Shown piece after piece: positions 36,787 to 45,370 of a DNA stretch of 64,000 bases. Position numbers and translations under genes: made by a program. This stretch comes from Pseudomonadota bacterium (GTDB lineage Bacteria; Pseudomonadota; Gammaproteobacteria; Burkholderiales; Burkholderiaceae_C), in the NCBI GenBank assembly GCA_018241405.1, contig JAFEDY010000009.1:1-64000 (forward strand). The letters are read 5' to 3'. The notes under the pieces are model-generated. The model had not been told where the DNA came from and did no database searches. It worked only from the letters and a program-made list of their open reading frames with translations. How positions within the stretch are numbered: position 1 is the stretch's first letter; the number at the start of each line of letters is the position of its first letter.

Positions 36787-39407
36787 GCGATGAGCCAGCC
36801 CAGGGTCTTGAGCACCAGGAACAGTGCAGCCCCGATCATCAGGTTCTTGAATCCCACGTAACTCATCATGTCCATCACGCCGGCGACGCGGTACTGGTCG
36901 CGCCACCACGGGCCATCCTTCACATAACGGCGACCGGACAGGCGGATCATCACTTCGTACACGCTCCAGCCAAACCACCAGCCGATGATGGCGCCCGACG
37001 ACAGGTGCCCCAGGGCGGCTTGCACCCAGGCGATGCTGGCGGCCACGGCCAGCGCCAGGCCGGCGATCTGCAGCGCGCGCTGGCTGTGCCAGCCCTCGCG
37101 GCTCCAGGGCCAGAGGTGGTCACGCAGCTCCAGCCACAGCCATTCGAGCAGGCCCACATCCTCCTTGTGCGCGGGCAGGGTGCGGTCGGTGGGCATGCGC
37201 GGATCGACGCCGTCCTTGGCCCGCGGCGCAATCTGGTCTTCCACCTTGGCCGGGTGGATGGGGATGAAGTAGCCGTTCTTGCCTATGGGCGTGATCTCCA
37301 GGCCGTCCTTCTCGCGGCGCTTGCGCTCCTTGGCCAGGGGCGGGCAGCCCTTGGTGTCGGTGTACAAAATCATGCAATCCAGGCAGTGCAGGCATTCGCG
37401 GTGGTCGATGCGCCCATCGGCGTCGATGGCCTGCGAGCCGCAGCCCACGGCGCAGGCCTTGCAGCTGTTGCAGTCCTGCTTGCGCTTCAGGCCAAACCAG
37501 CGGAAGGTGCTGGGCATGGCCAGCGACGCGCCCAGCGGGCAGATGTACTTGCAGTAGGGCCGCTCGATGAAGATGGACACGCCCAGGATGGCGGCCACGA
37601 ACAGGCCGTAGGGCCAGGCGCGGTTCATCACGCCCACCAGGAAGGTGGTCTTGAAGGGCTCGACCTCGGCCAGCTTTTCCGCCAGGCCCATGGAGAACAT
37701 GGACACCGCCAGCAGCCCGAAGAACACCGCGTACTTGACCCACTTCAGCCGGTCATGCCATTTCTGCGGCAGCGCGGTCTGGAAGCGCTTGAGGCCTATC
37801 GCCTCGGCGATCTTGAAGATGCCTTCCTGCAGCGAGCCGAACGGGCACATCCAGCCGCAGAACAGGCCGCGGCCGAACAGGAACACCGTGACGATGATGA
37901 AGATCCAGAAGAGGAAGATGAACGGGTCGGACAGGAACAACGACCAGGTCCACTGGAACAGCAGCGAATGGAACCAGGTCAGCACCTGGGTGATGGAGGG
38001 CTGGGCCATGTAGCCGAAGCCCACCCAGAAGATGCTGATGGCCCAGAACGTGTATTTGAAGCCGTTGACCGGCCACTTGTTCTTGTGCGTGGACAGGCGC
38101 GTGAGCTTCTCGCGCAAGGCGTAGACCACGGCCACGGCCGTCAGCAGCAGACCGAACAGGCCGATCGGCAGGGCCTGCGACTTCCAGATGCGCACCCAGG
38201 GGGCGGCAGGTTCCTCGACATGGGGGCGGCCGCCTTCCAGACTGCTGGCGGGCAGCCAGTACTTGGTCTCGAACACGGCAAAGCTGCGATGGCCCGTGGC
38301 ACGATCGACGCGGTTGCCGAGGAAGGCCAGCTTCCAGGGGTAGGCGGCAGAGAACGAGGACGAGCGGATGATGAAAATTGCCGACTCGGTGTAGCTCGGC
38401 GCGCCGGCCGCTTCCAGGCCGTAGAGGTTCATCGAATCCAGGTCGCGGAAGGTGAAGGAGTCTGCGCCCTGCTTGACCTGCACGCGGTCGAAAATGCCGC
38501 CGCGCACGAAGCCCGAGCCCTTGAACGATTCCTGGCCCGCGGTCTTGACGACGAACAGCGCGTTCTCGCCGTCCTTCAGGCGCGAGCGCAGGCTGTCGAA
38601 GGCGTTGTTGCCCAGCAGGCTGCGGCCCAGGTCGGGCTGGTTCAGGTCGCCGAACCACAGCTCGATGAAAGGTTCGGGGCCGCGCGGCAGGCCGACCTGC
38701 TCGGGCCTGACGAGCAACTGCTGTACCGCGCCCATTTTCACGAGCTGGGCCCAGTCGTACTTCTGGCCCGTGCTGACGAACTTGGCCGGCGCGCGCACCG
38801 TGGGCGCGATGATGCCGGTCTGGCGCGCCACGGCGGCGCCCGAGGTCATGACCACCTGGTTCTGCGCGACGACGGTGACGGTGGCGCCGGAGATGGCATC
38901 GACGCCGGTGATGTTCTCATCGGGGCGCGAGGGGCCGACCTCGATGGTGTCGGTCACCGACTTGCCGATGTACTGGTTGTTGAAGTTGATCAGGGCCGAC
39001 TCGGGAATACCCAAGAGCAGGATGGGCTCGGAATGCTTGAGCACCTTCATGCCGACGAAATGGCCCGCCTTGTCCATGCCGATGAGCGTGACCACCGGCT
39101 TGCCCGAGTAGGCCGGCGTGTCGGTGATGTCGGTGGACAGCATGACGTAGCCCAGCAGCTTCTTCTGCGCCGAGTCGTTGTCGTAGGCCTCGACATAGGG
39201 GGGCTGGCCCTTGCGCTCGGAGAAATGGGTGGCGCCGGGAAACACCTCGGTGCAGGGCAGCAGCGAGCACATGTCGGGCGTGCTCGTCAGGTTGGCCGGC
39301 AGTTCGGCCTCGTAGGCACCTGCATGGGCCGCAGGCGGCGCCAGCAGTGCCAGCGCCACGAACAACACGGAAAGAATGGCGAGAAGCCGTTGACCCAGGG
39401 GAATCAT
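36783..39407 (-). CDS. nosR: NosR flavo-iron-sulfur membrane protein
   Basis: Supplies electrons to and supports expression and activity of N2O reductase. A signal peptide (APPAAHA) is followed by a periplasmic FMN-binding domain with the flavinylation motif SGATVT at residues 173-178, the likely ApbE target. Several transmembrane helices with polyferredoxin-like Cys motifs follow (FCGWMCPFG, CKYICPLG), then two 4Fe-4S motifs (CNSCKACAVGC, CLHCLDC). After these an additional segment of about 190 residues carries at least two more hydrophobic helices. The total of 874 residues is longer than the 700-750 I recall for NosR. Start 39407 or a few codons upstream. Confidence 0.95.
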   Translation of the reverse strand: MIPLGQRLLAILSVLFVALALLAPPAAHAGAYEAELPANLTSTPDMCSLLPCTEVFPGATHFSERKGQPPYVEAYDNDSAQKKLLGYVMLSTDITDTPAYSGKPVVTLIGMDKAGHFVGMKVLKHSEPILLLGIPESALINFNNQYIGKSVTDTIEVGPSRPDENITGVDAISGATVTVVAQNQVVMTSGAAVARQTGIIAPTVRAPAKFVSTGQKYDWAQLVKMGAVQQLLVRPEQVGLPRGPEPFIELWFGDLNQPDLGRSLLGNNAFDSLRSRLKDGENALFVVKTAGQESFKGSGFVRGGIFDRVQVKQGADSFTFRDLDSMNLYGLEAAGAPSYTESAIFIIRSSSFSAAYPWKLAFLGNRVDRATGHRSFAVFETKYWLPASSLEGGRPHVEEPAAPWVRIWKSQALPIGLFGLLLTAVAVVYALREKLTRLSTHKNKWPVNGFKYTFWAISIFWVGFGYMAQPSITQVLTWFHSLLFQWTWSLFLSDPFIFLFWIFIIVTVFLFGRGLFCGWMCPFGSLQEGIFKIAEAIGLKRFQTALPQKWHDRLKWVKYAVFFGLLAVSMFSMGLAEKLAEVEPFKTTFLVGVMNRAWPYGLFVAAILGVSIFIERPYCKYICPLGASLAMPSTFRWFGLKRKQDCNSCKACAVGCGSQAIDADGRIDHRECLHCLDCMILYTDTKGCPPLAKERKRREKDGLEITPIGKNGYFIPIHPAKVEDQIAPRAKDGVDPRMPTDRTLPAHKEDVGLLEWLWLELRDHLWPWSREGWHSQRALQIAGLALAVAASIAWVQAALGHLSSGAIIGWWFGWSVYEVMIRLSGRRYVKDGPWWRDQYRVAGVMDMMSYVGFKNLMIGAALFLVLKTLGWLIA

Positions 39408-39466
39408 CACACTATCCAATGAATGGCAGGCGCCGTGCGCGGGCACAGCGCCTGCTGCAGGGGCCG

Positions 39467-41404
39467 TCAGGCCTCGACGATCATGCGCGTGCGCATCTCA
39501 AGGTGCAGCGCGTGGCAGAACGTGGAGCAGTAGGCCCAGAACACGCCCGGCTTGTCGGCGATGAAGGTCACCGACTTGGTCTCCAGCGGATTGATCACGA
39601 ACTGGACGTTGTACTTGGGTAGCGCAAATCCGTGCGTCAGGTCTTCGATCTTGTCCAGGTTGGTCAGGATCAGCGTGACCTCGTCGCCCTTCTTCACCGT
39701 GAACTCGCGCATGCTGAAGGCTGGCGCCTGCGACGTGAGCTTGACGGTGACCTTCTTGCCGTTGCGGAACACGCCCGATTCCTTGGCGTCCTTGATGGCG
39801 ATGGGCGACTCGTCCAGCTCATAGACCTGCTTGGGCTTGATGATGTCGCGCTTGAAGATGATGAAGTCGTGCGGCTCGCCGCGCACCGGGTGGTCGGCCA
39901 GCAGCACCATCTTCTCGCCCGAGATGTCGATCAACTGCTCGTTCTCGGGATGCAGCGGTCCCACGGGCAGGAAGCGGTCCTTGGAGAACTTGCAACCCAC
40001 GGCCAGGATCTTGCCGTCGGCCGCCTTGGTCTCGGATTGCGAGGCGTTGATGTGGCCGGGCTGGTAGTGCACGTCGATGCGGTCCACCACGTACTTGGCG
40101 TTCTTGTCGCCCTTGTGGAAGGCAATGGCCTTGTCCACGTTCCACTTGACGATCTGGCTGTCCAGGAACAGCGTGGTGTAGGCGTTGCCGCGGCCGTCGA
40201 AGGCCGTGTGCAGCGGACCCAGGCCCACCTCGACCTCGGCGACGATGGCGTCGTCGAGCTTTTCCATCTTGCCGTCGAACCAGTCGAGCACCTTGGCCAG
40301 CTCGATGGTGGTGGTGGTGGGCGAGAGCTTGCCGGCGCAGATGAAATACTTGCCATCGGGCGAGGCGTTCACGCCGTGCGGGTTCTTTGGCACCGAGACG
40401 TAAGCGACCAATGCGGTCTTGGCGTCCTTGTTGGCCTCGTGCGTGCCGTCCACCACGGGGACCTTGTTGCCATAGGTCTTGAACTTGCCGGCCTTGACGG
40501 CCTCTTCAATGCGCGCCACGTTGAAGAACAGGCAGGCGTCACGCTCGGCGGACATCATGTCCTCGTAGTGCACGCCGTTCTCGGTGTTGTACTGGTTGGT
40601 GGCGGCCAGCTTGCCGTCGTACGAGGTGGCCACCAGGTCGCAGTTGCCGTCGATCAGCACTTGCCAGCGCACGTCCATGGTCTCGGCATCGACGCAGGTG
40701 AACAGCGAACGGTATTTCTCGGGGTTGTTGACGTCCTTGCCCTCGTTGGGCAGGGGAATGCCGAACTCGCCACCGCAGAACACGCGCGTGGTGTAGTTGA
40801 TCGCCGGATCCACCGGGTCGGCCTTGTCGGGGAAGATGCCGTGGAAGCCCTGCACGTTGGGCAGGTCGGTGATCTTGTCGCAGATGAAGTAGTCCAGGCG
40901 GATGCGTGCGATGCGGGCATTGATCTTGTCGTTCACCCAGGCGTAGCGGCCGTCGTAGTTGCCATCCTTGTACGAGGCGTGCAGGTGGTGCGTGTCGGCC
41001 ACCGTGTAGCGCAGGTGGCCGTCGGGCTTGGTGCCCATGACAGCCTTGGATTCGTTGGTGATGCCCCAGCCCACGAGCGCGTCGGGCACGAAGCAGGGAA
41101 TGCGGTGGATCTCACGGCCAGACGGCAGGCCCAGCACGCGCACATCGCCGTTGTGACCGCCGCTCCACAGGCCGTAGTAGGTGTCGAGCTCGCCGGGCTT
41201 GAGGTGTACGTTGATGCTGCCGGCGGCTGCCGCCGCTGCGGATGCCGGTGCGGCTGCCGGGGCGTTCGATGCCGCCGGGGCCGCGGCGGGCTTGTCGTTG
41301 CACGCGGCAACGCCCACCGTCAGGCCCGCCAGCGCGGCGGTGTTGATGAAACGGCGCCGGCCCATGCCGACGGTTTCGTTGCCCAGGTCTTGTTTCTTGC
41401 TCAT
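39467..41404 (-). CDS. nosZ: Nitrous-oxide reductase (clade I, Tat-exported)
   Basis: Reduces N2O to N2 in the periplasm using a Cu-S CuZ site and a CuA site. The 645-residue precursor has a Tat signal (GMGRRRFINTAALAGLTVG), which places it in clade I, followed by an Ala-rich linker. CuZ ligands include DTHHLHAS and later His residues in the seven-bladed propeller. The CuA site is in the C-terminal cupredoxin domain, CSTFCHALHLEM, preceded by FWAY. RBS AGAGGA is six bases upstream. It follows the DUF2946 gene by 21 bp and precedes nosR by 59 bp. Confidence 0.98.
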   Translation of the reverse strand: MSKKQDLGNETVGMGRRRFINTAALAGLTVGVAACNDKPAAAPAASNAPAAAPASAAAAAAGSINVHLKPGELDTYYGLWSGGHNGDVRVLGLPSGREIHRIPCFVPDALVGWGITNESKAVMGTKPDGHLRYTVADTHHLHASYKDGNYDGRYAWVNDKINARIARIRLDYFICDKITDLPNVQGFHGIFPDKADPVDPAINYTTRVFCGGEFGIPLPNEGKDVNNPEKYRSLFTCVDAETMDVRWQVLIDGNCDLVATSYDGKLAATNQYNTENGVHYEDMMSAERDACLFFNVARIEEAVKAGKFKTYGNKVPVVDGTHEANKDAKTALVAYVSVPKNPHGVNASPDGKYFICAGKLSPTTTTIELAKVLDWFDGKMEKLDDAIVAEVEVGLGPLHTAFDGRGNAYTTLFLDSQIVKWNVDKAIAFHKGDKNAKYVVDRIDVHYQPGHINASQSETKAADGKILAVGCKFSKDRFLPVGPLHPENEQLIDISGEKMVLLADHPVRGEPHDFIIFKRDIIKPKQVYELDESPIAIKDAKESGVFRNGKKVTVKLTSQAPAFSMREFTVKKGDEVTLILTNLDKIEDLTHGFALPKYNVQFVINPLETKSVTFIADKPGVFWAYCSTFCHALHLEMRTRMIVEA

Positions 41405-41425
41405 GAGATCCTCTTTCAGGGTGTG

Positions 41426-41812
41426 TTAAACGGAAAACGAAGGTGGGCCGCGCGCCGGAGGTGGCGTGGCCATGGGCGCCATCGCGAACACCAGCGGCGG
41501 CGCAACAGGCGCCACGTGAACGTGCGGCAGGGTCGATGGGGTGTTGGCAGTGCGCTGTGGCGGGGCGCTGCCCAGCAGGCACAGCGGGCAGTCCATGCCC
41601 AGGGTGTCGAGTACGGCGTTACCGGTATCGGCATGCACCACCAGGGCGGCGCCGTGGATTGCCGAGCACACCAACTCCACGCCGCGTGGCTGCACTACGG
41701 GGGTGGCCAGCGTGGCTCCCAGGCTGAAGATGAACCACGCAACGATCCACCAGCGCAGGCGGTCCGGGGAGCGCAGGCTGTCCATGAAGGCAGTACGGGT
41801 TCTGGTGTTCAT
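41426..41812 (-). CDS. DUF2946 family membrane protein heading the nos operon
   Basis: A 128-residue protein with one transmembrane or signal segment (LRWWIVAWFIFSLGATLATPVV, here WWIVAWFIFSLGATLA). A GMDCPLC motif and scattered His residues (HGAALVVHADTG, LPHVHVAPVAPP) follow, then a Pro/Ala-rich tail. DUF2946 proteins are often found near copper genes, and the Cys/Met/His set could bind Cu. It lies between a perfect FNR box and nosZ, so it would be the first gene of the nos transcript. ATG 41812 is chosen over the longer frame to 41893, which runs through the FNR box. Confidence 0.8.
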   Translation of the reverse strand: MNTRTRTAFMDSLRSPDRLRWWIVAWFIFSLGATLATPVVQPRGVELVCSAIHGAALVVHADTGNAVLDTLGMDCPLCLLGSAPPQRTANTPSTLPHVHVAPVAPPLVFAMAPMATPPPARGPPSFSV

Positions 41813-41875
41813 TGCATGTGCGTCGCCCCTGTGGCGATGGCAGGCAAATGTTCCCTTCAAATGATTCTTTGGATG

Positions 41876-41889
41876 TTGATTTGCATCAA
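41876..41889. promoter_or_regulatory. FNR/Dnr box in the nos divergent region
   Basis: TTGATTTGCATCAA is an exact match to the TTGAT-N4-ATCAA consensus of FNR, Anr and Dnr. It lies 64 bp before the DUF2946-nosZ arm and 120 bp before the cytochrome-ApbE arm. Both can be served by one site at about -41.5 of each promoter. This predicts anaerobic or NO-dependent induction. Confidence 0.85.
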
Positions 41890-42008
41890 TCAATCAATTC
41901 TGGAAACTACCAAACTGGCGGCCATGCCAGAGGGCAGGCGCGTCGCATGGTGCGCACGCCGCGATGCCTCCTGACGGTGTACGTCCGAGCACACGAAAGG
42001 CTTCTTCG

Positions 42009-42416
42009 ATGAACAAGACATCTCTCACGCTGGCCCTGGCCGCGGCAACCCTGGCCCTTGCCGCCTGCGGCAAGAACGAGGCCCCGGCGTCTGCGCCAGC
42101 CCCCGCGCCCGCGCCTGCCGCGCAGGCCCCGGCCCCCGCGCCCGCCGCACCGGCTGCGGAAAACACCGTCGGCAAGGGCGTCTACGGCAAGACCTGCGCC
42201 ATGTGCCACGCCGCCGGCGTGGCCGGCGCGCCCAAGCCCGGCGACAAAGCCGACTGGGGCCCGCGCATCGCCCAGGGCAAGGACACGCTGTACAAGCACG
42301 CCATCGAGGGTTTCACCGGCGCCAAGGGCCAGATGCCGGCGCGCGGCGGCGCTGCCTCGCTCAGCGATGACGAGGTCAAGGCCGCCGTGGACTTCATGGC
42401 CGACCAGTCGATGTAA
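42009..42416 (+). CDS. Cytochrome c5-like lipoprotein
   Basis: Monohaem cytochrome c of 135 residues with a lipoprotein signal (lipobox LALAAC), a 40-residue Ala/Pro linker, haem motif CAMCH in YGKTCAMCHAAG, and a distal Met in KGQMPARGG. This is the cytochrome c5/CytC class common in Comamonadaceae. Divergent from the nos operon and behind the FNR box, it is a candidate electron donor to NosZ. The stop overlaps an upstream in-frame ATG of the next gene by 1 nt. Confidence 0.9.
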   Translation: MNKTSLTLALAAATLALAACGKNEAPASAPAPAPAPAAQAPAPAPAAPAAENTVGKGVYGKTCAMCHAAGVAGAPKPGDKADWGPRIAQGKDTLYKHAIEGFTGAKGQMPARGGAASLSDDEVKAAVDFMADQSM

Positions 42417-42433
42417 TGCATGAGGAGCCGGCC

Positions 42434-43474
42434 ATGAACAACGGATGGCAAGGCGGCCGCCTGTCGCGGCGGCGCCTGGCACTGGCGCTGCCCCTGCTGG
42501 GCGCCGTGGCCTGGGGCCTGCCGGGCATGGCGCGGGCCGCGGGGCCGCAGCGCGCAAGCCGCAACCTCATGGGCACGCGCGTGGACATCGTGGCCGACGG
42601 CGGCGATGCCCGCCAGCTGCAGGCCGCGATCGGCCTGGCCTTCGAGGAAATGCAGCGCCTGGAAGGCCTGCTGAGCCGCTACCGCGAGGACAGCGCGGTG
42701 CGGCGCATAGGCCAGGCGGCAGGGCGCCATCCGGTGGCCGTGGCGCCTGAGGTCATGGCCGTGCTGGTCAGCGCCCAACGCGTCTGGCAGGGCAGCGCGG
42801 GCGCCTTCGACCCCACGGTGGGGGCGCTGTCGGGCTGGCATTTCGAGCCCGGTCGGCAGGCCATGCCCGCGCCGGCCGAGATTGCCGCGGCGCTGCGCCA
42901 TGTGGGCGCGCGCCAGCTGCGGCTGGACGAGCGCGCGGGCACGGCCTACCTGGCCGAGCCCGGCATGGCGCTCGACCTGGGCGGCATCGCCAAGCTGCCC
43001 ATCCTGGCGGCGGGCCTGCGGGTGCTCGAACGCGAGGGCGTCACCAACGCCCTCATCAACGGCGGCGGCGATGTGCTCGCCAGCGGTCGCCTACAGGGCC
43101 GGCCCTGGCGCGTGGGCGTGCGCGACCCGCGTGCGCCCGACAGGCTGTTGGGCGCCATCGAGGTCGAGGGCCATGGCGTGGTCGCCTCCTCGGGCGACTA
43201 CGAGCGCGGCTTTGTGCACCAGGGCCGGCGCCTGCACCATGTGCTGGACCCGCACAACGGCTGGCCCACCACCGGCGTGCATGGCGTGGCCCTGCTGGCG
43301 CGCGACGTGCAGGCCGTCAACGGCTGGGGCACGGCACTCATGGTGCAGGGCATGGCGGCCGTGCCGGCATGGAGCGCACGCCATCCCGGCGTCGCCGTAT
43401 TGGCTGCGGGCGCCGATGGCGTGCTGTGGCAGTCGCGCGGCATGACGCAGGCGCTGAAACCGATAGACGTCTAA
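42434..43474 (+). CDS. nosX: FAD:protein FMN transferase (NosX/ApbE)
   Basis: ApbE-family enzyme of 346 residues that attaches FMN covalently to Thr in [ST]GA[ST]xT motifs. It has a Tat-like signal (SRRRLALALPLLGAVAWG), so it is periplasmic, in keeping with the periplasmic flavin domain of NosR. Features are NLMGTRVDI, LSRYREDS, ALDLGGIAKL, ALINGGGDVLA and ASSGDYERG. The ATG at 42434 has GAGGAG upstream and is preferred over 42416. Two genes from the FNR box, it very likely flavinylates NosR. Confidence 0.93.
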   Translation: MNNGWQGGRLSRRRLALALPLLGAVAWGLPGMARAAGPQRASRNLMGTRVDIVADGGDARQLQAAIGLAFEEMQRLEGLLSRYREDSAVRRIGQAAGRHPVAVAPEVMAVLVSAQRVWQGSAGAFDPTVGALSGWHFEPGRQAMPAPAEIAAALRHVGARQLRLDERAGTAYLAEPGMALDLGGIAKLPILAAGLRVLEREGVTNALINGGGDVLASGRLQGRPWRVGVRDPRAPDRLLGAIEVEGHGVVASSGDYERGFVHQGRRLHHVLDPHNGWPTTGVHGVALLARDVQAVNGWGTALMVQGMAAVPAWSARHPGVAVLAAGADGVLWQSRGMTQALKPIDV

Positions 43475-43477
43475 AAC

Positions 43478-43523
43478 CATAGCTGCTTGCGCATGCTGTT
43501 GACTGGTTTCACGGGTTTTTTTA
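43478..43523 (+). repeat. Degenerate intergenic hairpin repeat after nosX
   Basis: ATAGCTGCTTGCGCATGCTG with a later T-run. It keeps the ATAGCTGCT start of the family, but the second arm is diverged. Confidence 0.4.
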
Positions 43524-43573
43524 TCTAAAACTACCGTCTTTACAGCGCAAGAAGCTTGCGTTGATATAGCGCG

Positions 43574-44419
43574 TCACCCACCGGGCCGTTGCTCCTGCGT
43601 GCATTGCACCATGCACTGCTCGCGCTCGGCCAGCGTGGCGCCAAAGCGCACGGCGCTCAAACAACCGCCCCAGACGCAGCCCGTGTCCAGGCCCAGCACG
43701 TCGGGTCGGCTGAACCAGCCCAGCGTGGACCAGTGACCGAAGGCGATCAGCGTGCCCCGCGTGCGCCTGTCGGGGGCATCGAACCAGGGCAGCAGCCCGG
43801 CGGGCGGCTGCGCGGCGCTCTCGGTGCTGTCGAATTCCATGCGCCCCTCGGGCGTGCAAAAGCGCAGCCGCGTCAGTGCGTTGACAATGATGCGCAAGCG
43901 ATCCATTCCCTGCAGATCCGCGCCCCAGAGGTCCGGGCTGTTGCCATACATCTGGCGCAGAAAGCCGGGCAGCCGCGGGCCGCGCAGCTCGGCCTCGACC
44001 TCGGCCGCAAGCGTCAGCACATCGTCGGCCGTCCATTGCGGCAGCACGCCGGCATGCACCAGCAGCAGATCCTCGCCGCCATGGCGCAGGCGCCGCGCCA
44101 GCGGCTGCCGGCGCAGCCAGTCGAGCATGGCCTCGCGGTCGCTCGCCTGCAGGATGCCCTGCAGCGTGTCGCGGCGTGAGGGCGGGCGCACGCCATGGGC
44201 GGCGGCCAGCAGGTGCAGGTCATGGTTGCCCAGCAGCGCGCGCACGCTATCGCCCAGCTGCATGCAGCGGCGCAGCACCGCGGCCGAGCCGGGGCCGCGG
44301 TTGACCAGATCGCCCAGCAGATACACCGTGTCGCGGCTGGCCGAGAAACCGATCTCGCAAAGCAGCCGCTCAAAGGCCGCGTCGCAACCCTGTATGTCGC
44401 CCACGCAATAAAGTGCCAT
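43574..44419 (-). CDS. apaH: Symmetrical diadenosine tetraphosphatase ApaH
   Basis: Hydrolyses Ap4A to two ADP, and also removes Np4 caps from RNA in E. coli. The 281-residue protein carries the metallophosphoesterase motifs GDIQG, GDLVNRGP, GNHD and HAG (LVHAGVLPQW). Start 44419 (MALYCVGDIQG) matches the family; 20 extra residues upstream in frame are rejected. Single gene. Confidence 0.96.
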   Translation of the reverse strand: MALYCVGDIQGCDAAFERLLCEIGFSASRDTVYLLGDLVNRGPGSAAVLRRCMQLGDSVRALLGNHDLHLLAAAHGVRPPSRRDTLQGILQASDREAMLDWLRRQPLARRLRHGGEDLLLVHAGVLPQWTADDVLTLAAEVEAELRGPRLPGFLRQMYGNSPDLWGADLQGMDRLRIIVNALTRLRFCTPEGRMEFDSTESAAQPPAGLLPWFDAPDRRTRGTLIAFGHWSTLGWFSRPDVLGLDTGCVWGGCLSAVRFGATLAEREQCMVQCTQEQRPGG

Positions 44420-44758
44420 GTCGTTTTCGTTTGATGCCAATGTGGACGCCGATTGTCGCGCGGGTTTCATTGCCCGCATGTCTTGCAGGCACAGGGCCGG
44501 GTCTGGAAAAGATAGTCCTGCATGGGTTAGTAACTGCGTGAATCAAATCGGCAGGTGATGAACGCCACATACCGGCCGGTGCTTTTAAGCATGGTGCGGT
44601 CGGAGGTGGCTTCATGCATGGGTCTGGTGCATGACAAGGCCGAATGGCCTTTGGGTTTTCGATCCATTTACATAAAACAGCAGAAGGTCGTAACAGGTCT
44701 ACGAATGTTTCCCTATAATCGACACCGGTTATTAATTCTCAACCCTCCATATACTGCT
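44420..44758. other. Intergenic region upstream of the H-NS-like gene
   Basis: A 339-bp gap between divergent genes, visibly AT-richer than its surroundings. No ORF of a known type is seen. A TATAAT at 44714-44719 lies 40 bp before the H-NS-like start codon and is a reasonable -10 element, with a poor -35 (TAACAG) at 17-bp spacing. AT-richness fits possible autoregulation by the H-NS-like product. Confidence 0.5.
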
Positions 44759-45055
44759 ATGACTGCAAGCTACCAAGACCTCTTGAAGCAGCGCGAAGCC
44801 CTTGAGCAACAAATCACCGAGGCTAGGCGCCGCGAAATGGCCCAGGCCGTCGCCCAGGTGCGTGAACTGATTGCCGCGTTTGATTTGACGCAGCAGGATG
44901 TGTTTCCCGTGGGCCGCGCCGCGCGAACCGGCGCAGCCACCGGCGTCAAGGTGGCGCCAAAATACCGCGACCCCGCAACCGGCCAGACCTGGACGGGCCG
45001 TGGCAAGCCGCCGAAATGGATTCAAAACCAGAACCGCCAGGACTTTGCCATTTAA
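44759..45055 (+). CDS. H-NS family nucleoid protein
   Basis: A 98-residue H-NS-like DNA-binding protein. An N-terminal coiled-coil region (YQDLLKQREALEQQITEARRREMAQ, read as LLKQREALEQQITEARRRE) would dimerise. The C-terminal core KYRDPATGQTWTGRGKPPKW contains the Q/RGR-type loop TGRGKPPKW that inserts in AT-rich minor grooves. It belongs to the short Burkholderiales type and silences AT-rich DNA. The frame is open upstream to 44555, but homologues begin near the chosen ATG. It ends before a strong terminator. Confidence 0.92.
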   Translation: MTASYQDLLKQREALEQQITEARRREMAQAVAQVRELIAAFDLTQQDVFPVGRAARTGAATGVKVAPKYRDPATGQTWTGRGKPPKWIQNQNRQDFAI

Positions 45056-45130
45056 ACCTGGCATGCATGGCCCGCGCCGCGGGCCAAGCACAATGGGGTG
45101 AGTCAACCTGCATGGTTTGCGCTCACTAAC

Positions 45131-45155
45131 AACCCGCCTCCGGCGGGTTTTTTAT
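45131..45155 (+). terminator. Terminator after the H-NS-like gene
   Basis: An 8-bp stem AACCCGCC/GGCGGGTT with a TCC loop is followed directly by a T-run (TTTTATT). Confidence 0.92.
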
Positions 45156-45370
45156 TGGGGCGGGTCGCGCAATATACGGGCGTGGGTGGCGCATTCTTCC
45201 CGGTACCTGCCGGCATATCATCGGCCGGCAATGTCGGCCGCCTCGTCAATAGCGGGTTTGCACCCGGGTTGCACCCCGGTGCTGGCGCCGTGGTTATTGC
45301 GCTGGCGCATAGGCGTTGGGGCCTGCAACTGCCAGAATGGGACGTTCTTGCCTTCCATCGGAGTTACTGT
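45156..45370. other. Leader region of acnA
   Basis: No gene is seen. Several GC-rich dyads occur (for example GCCGGC repeats near 45208-45240 and CACCCGGG/CCCCGGTG near 45260-45280) that could form leader structures. The acnA frame is open here, but the translation has no aconitase similarity. Confidence 0.4.

Noticed and set aside
37005..39422. Long plus-strand open frame opposite nosR
   Set aside because: Shadow of nosR with low-complexity Ala/Gly/Val/His content and no domain signature.
44420..44758. Possible small RNA or tRNA in the AT-richer gap before the H-NS-like gene
   Set aside because: No cloverleaf, terminator or TPsiC-like sequence is seen; only a promoter-like TATAAT.
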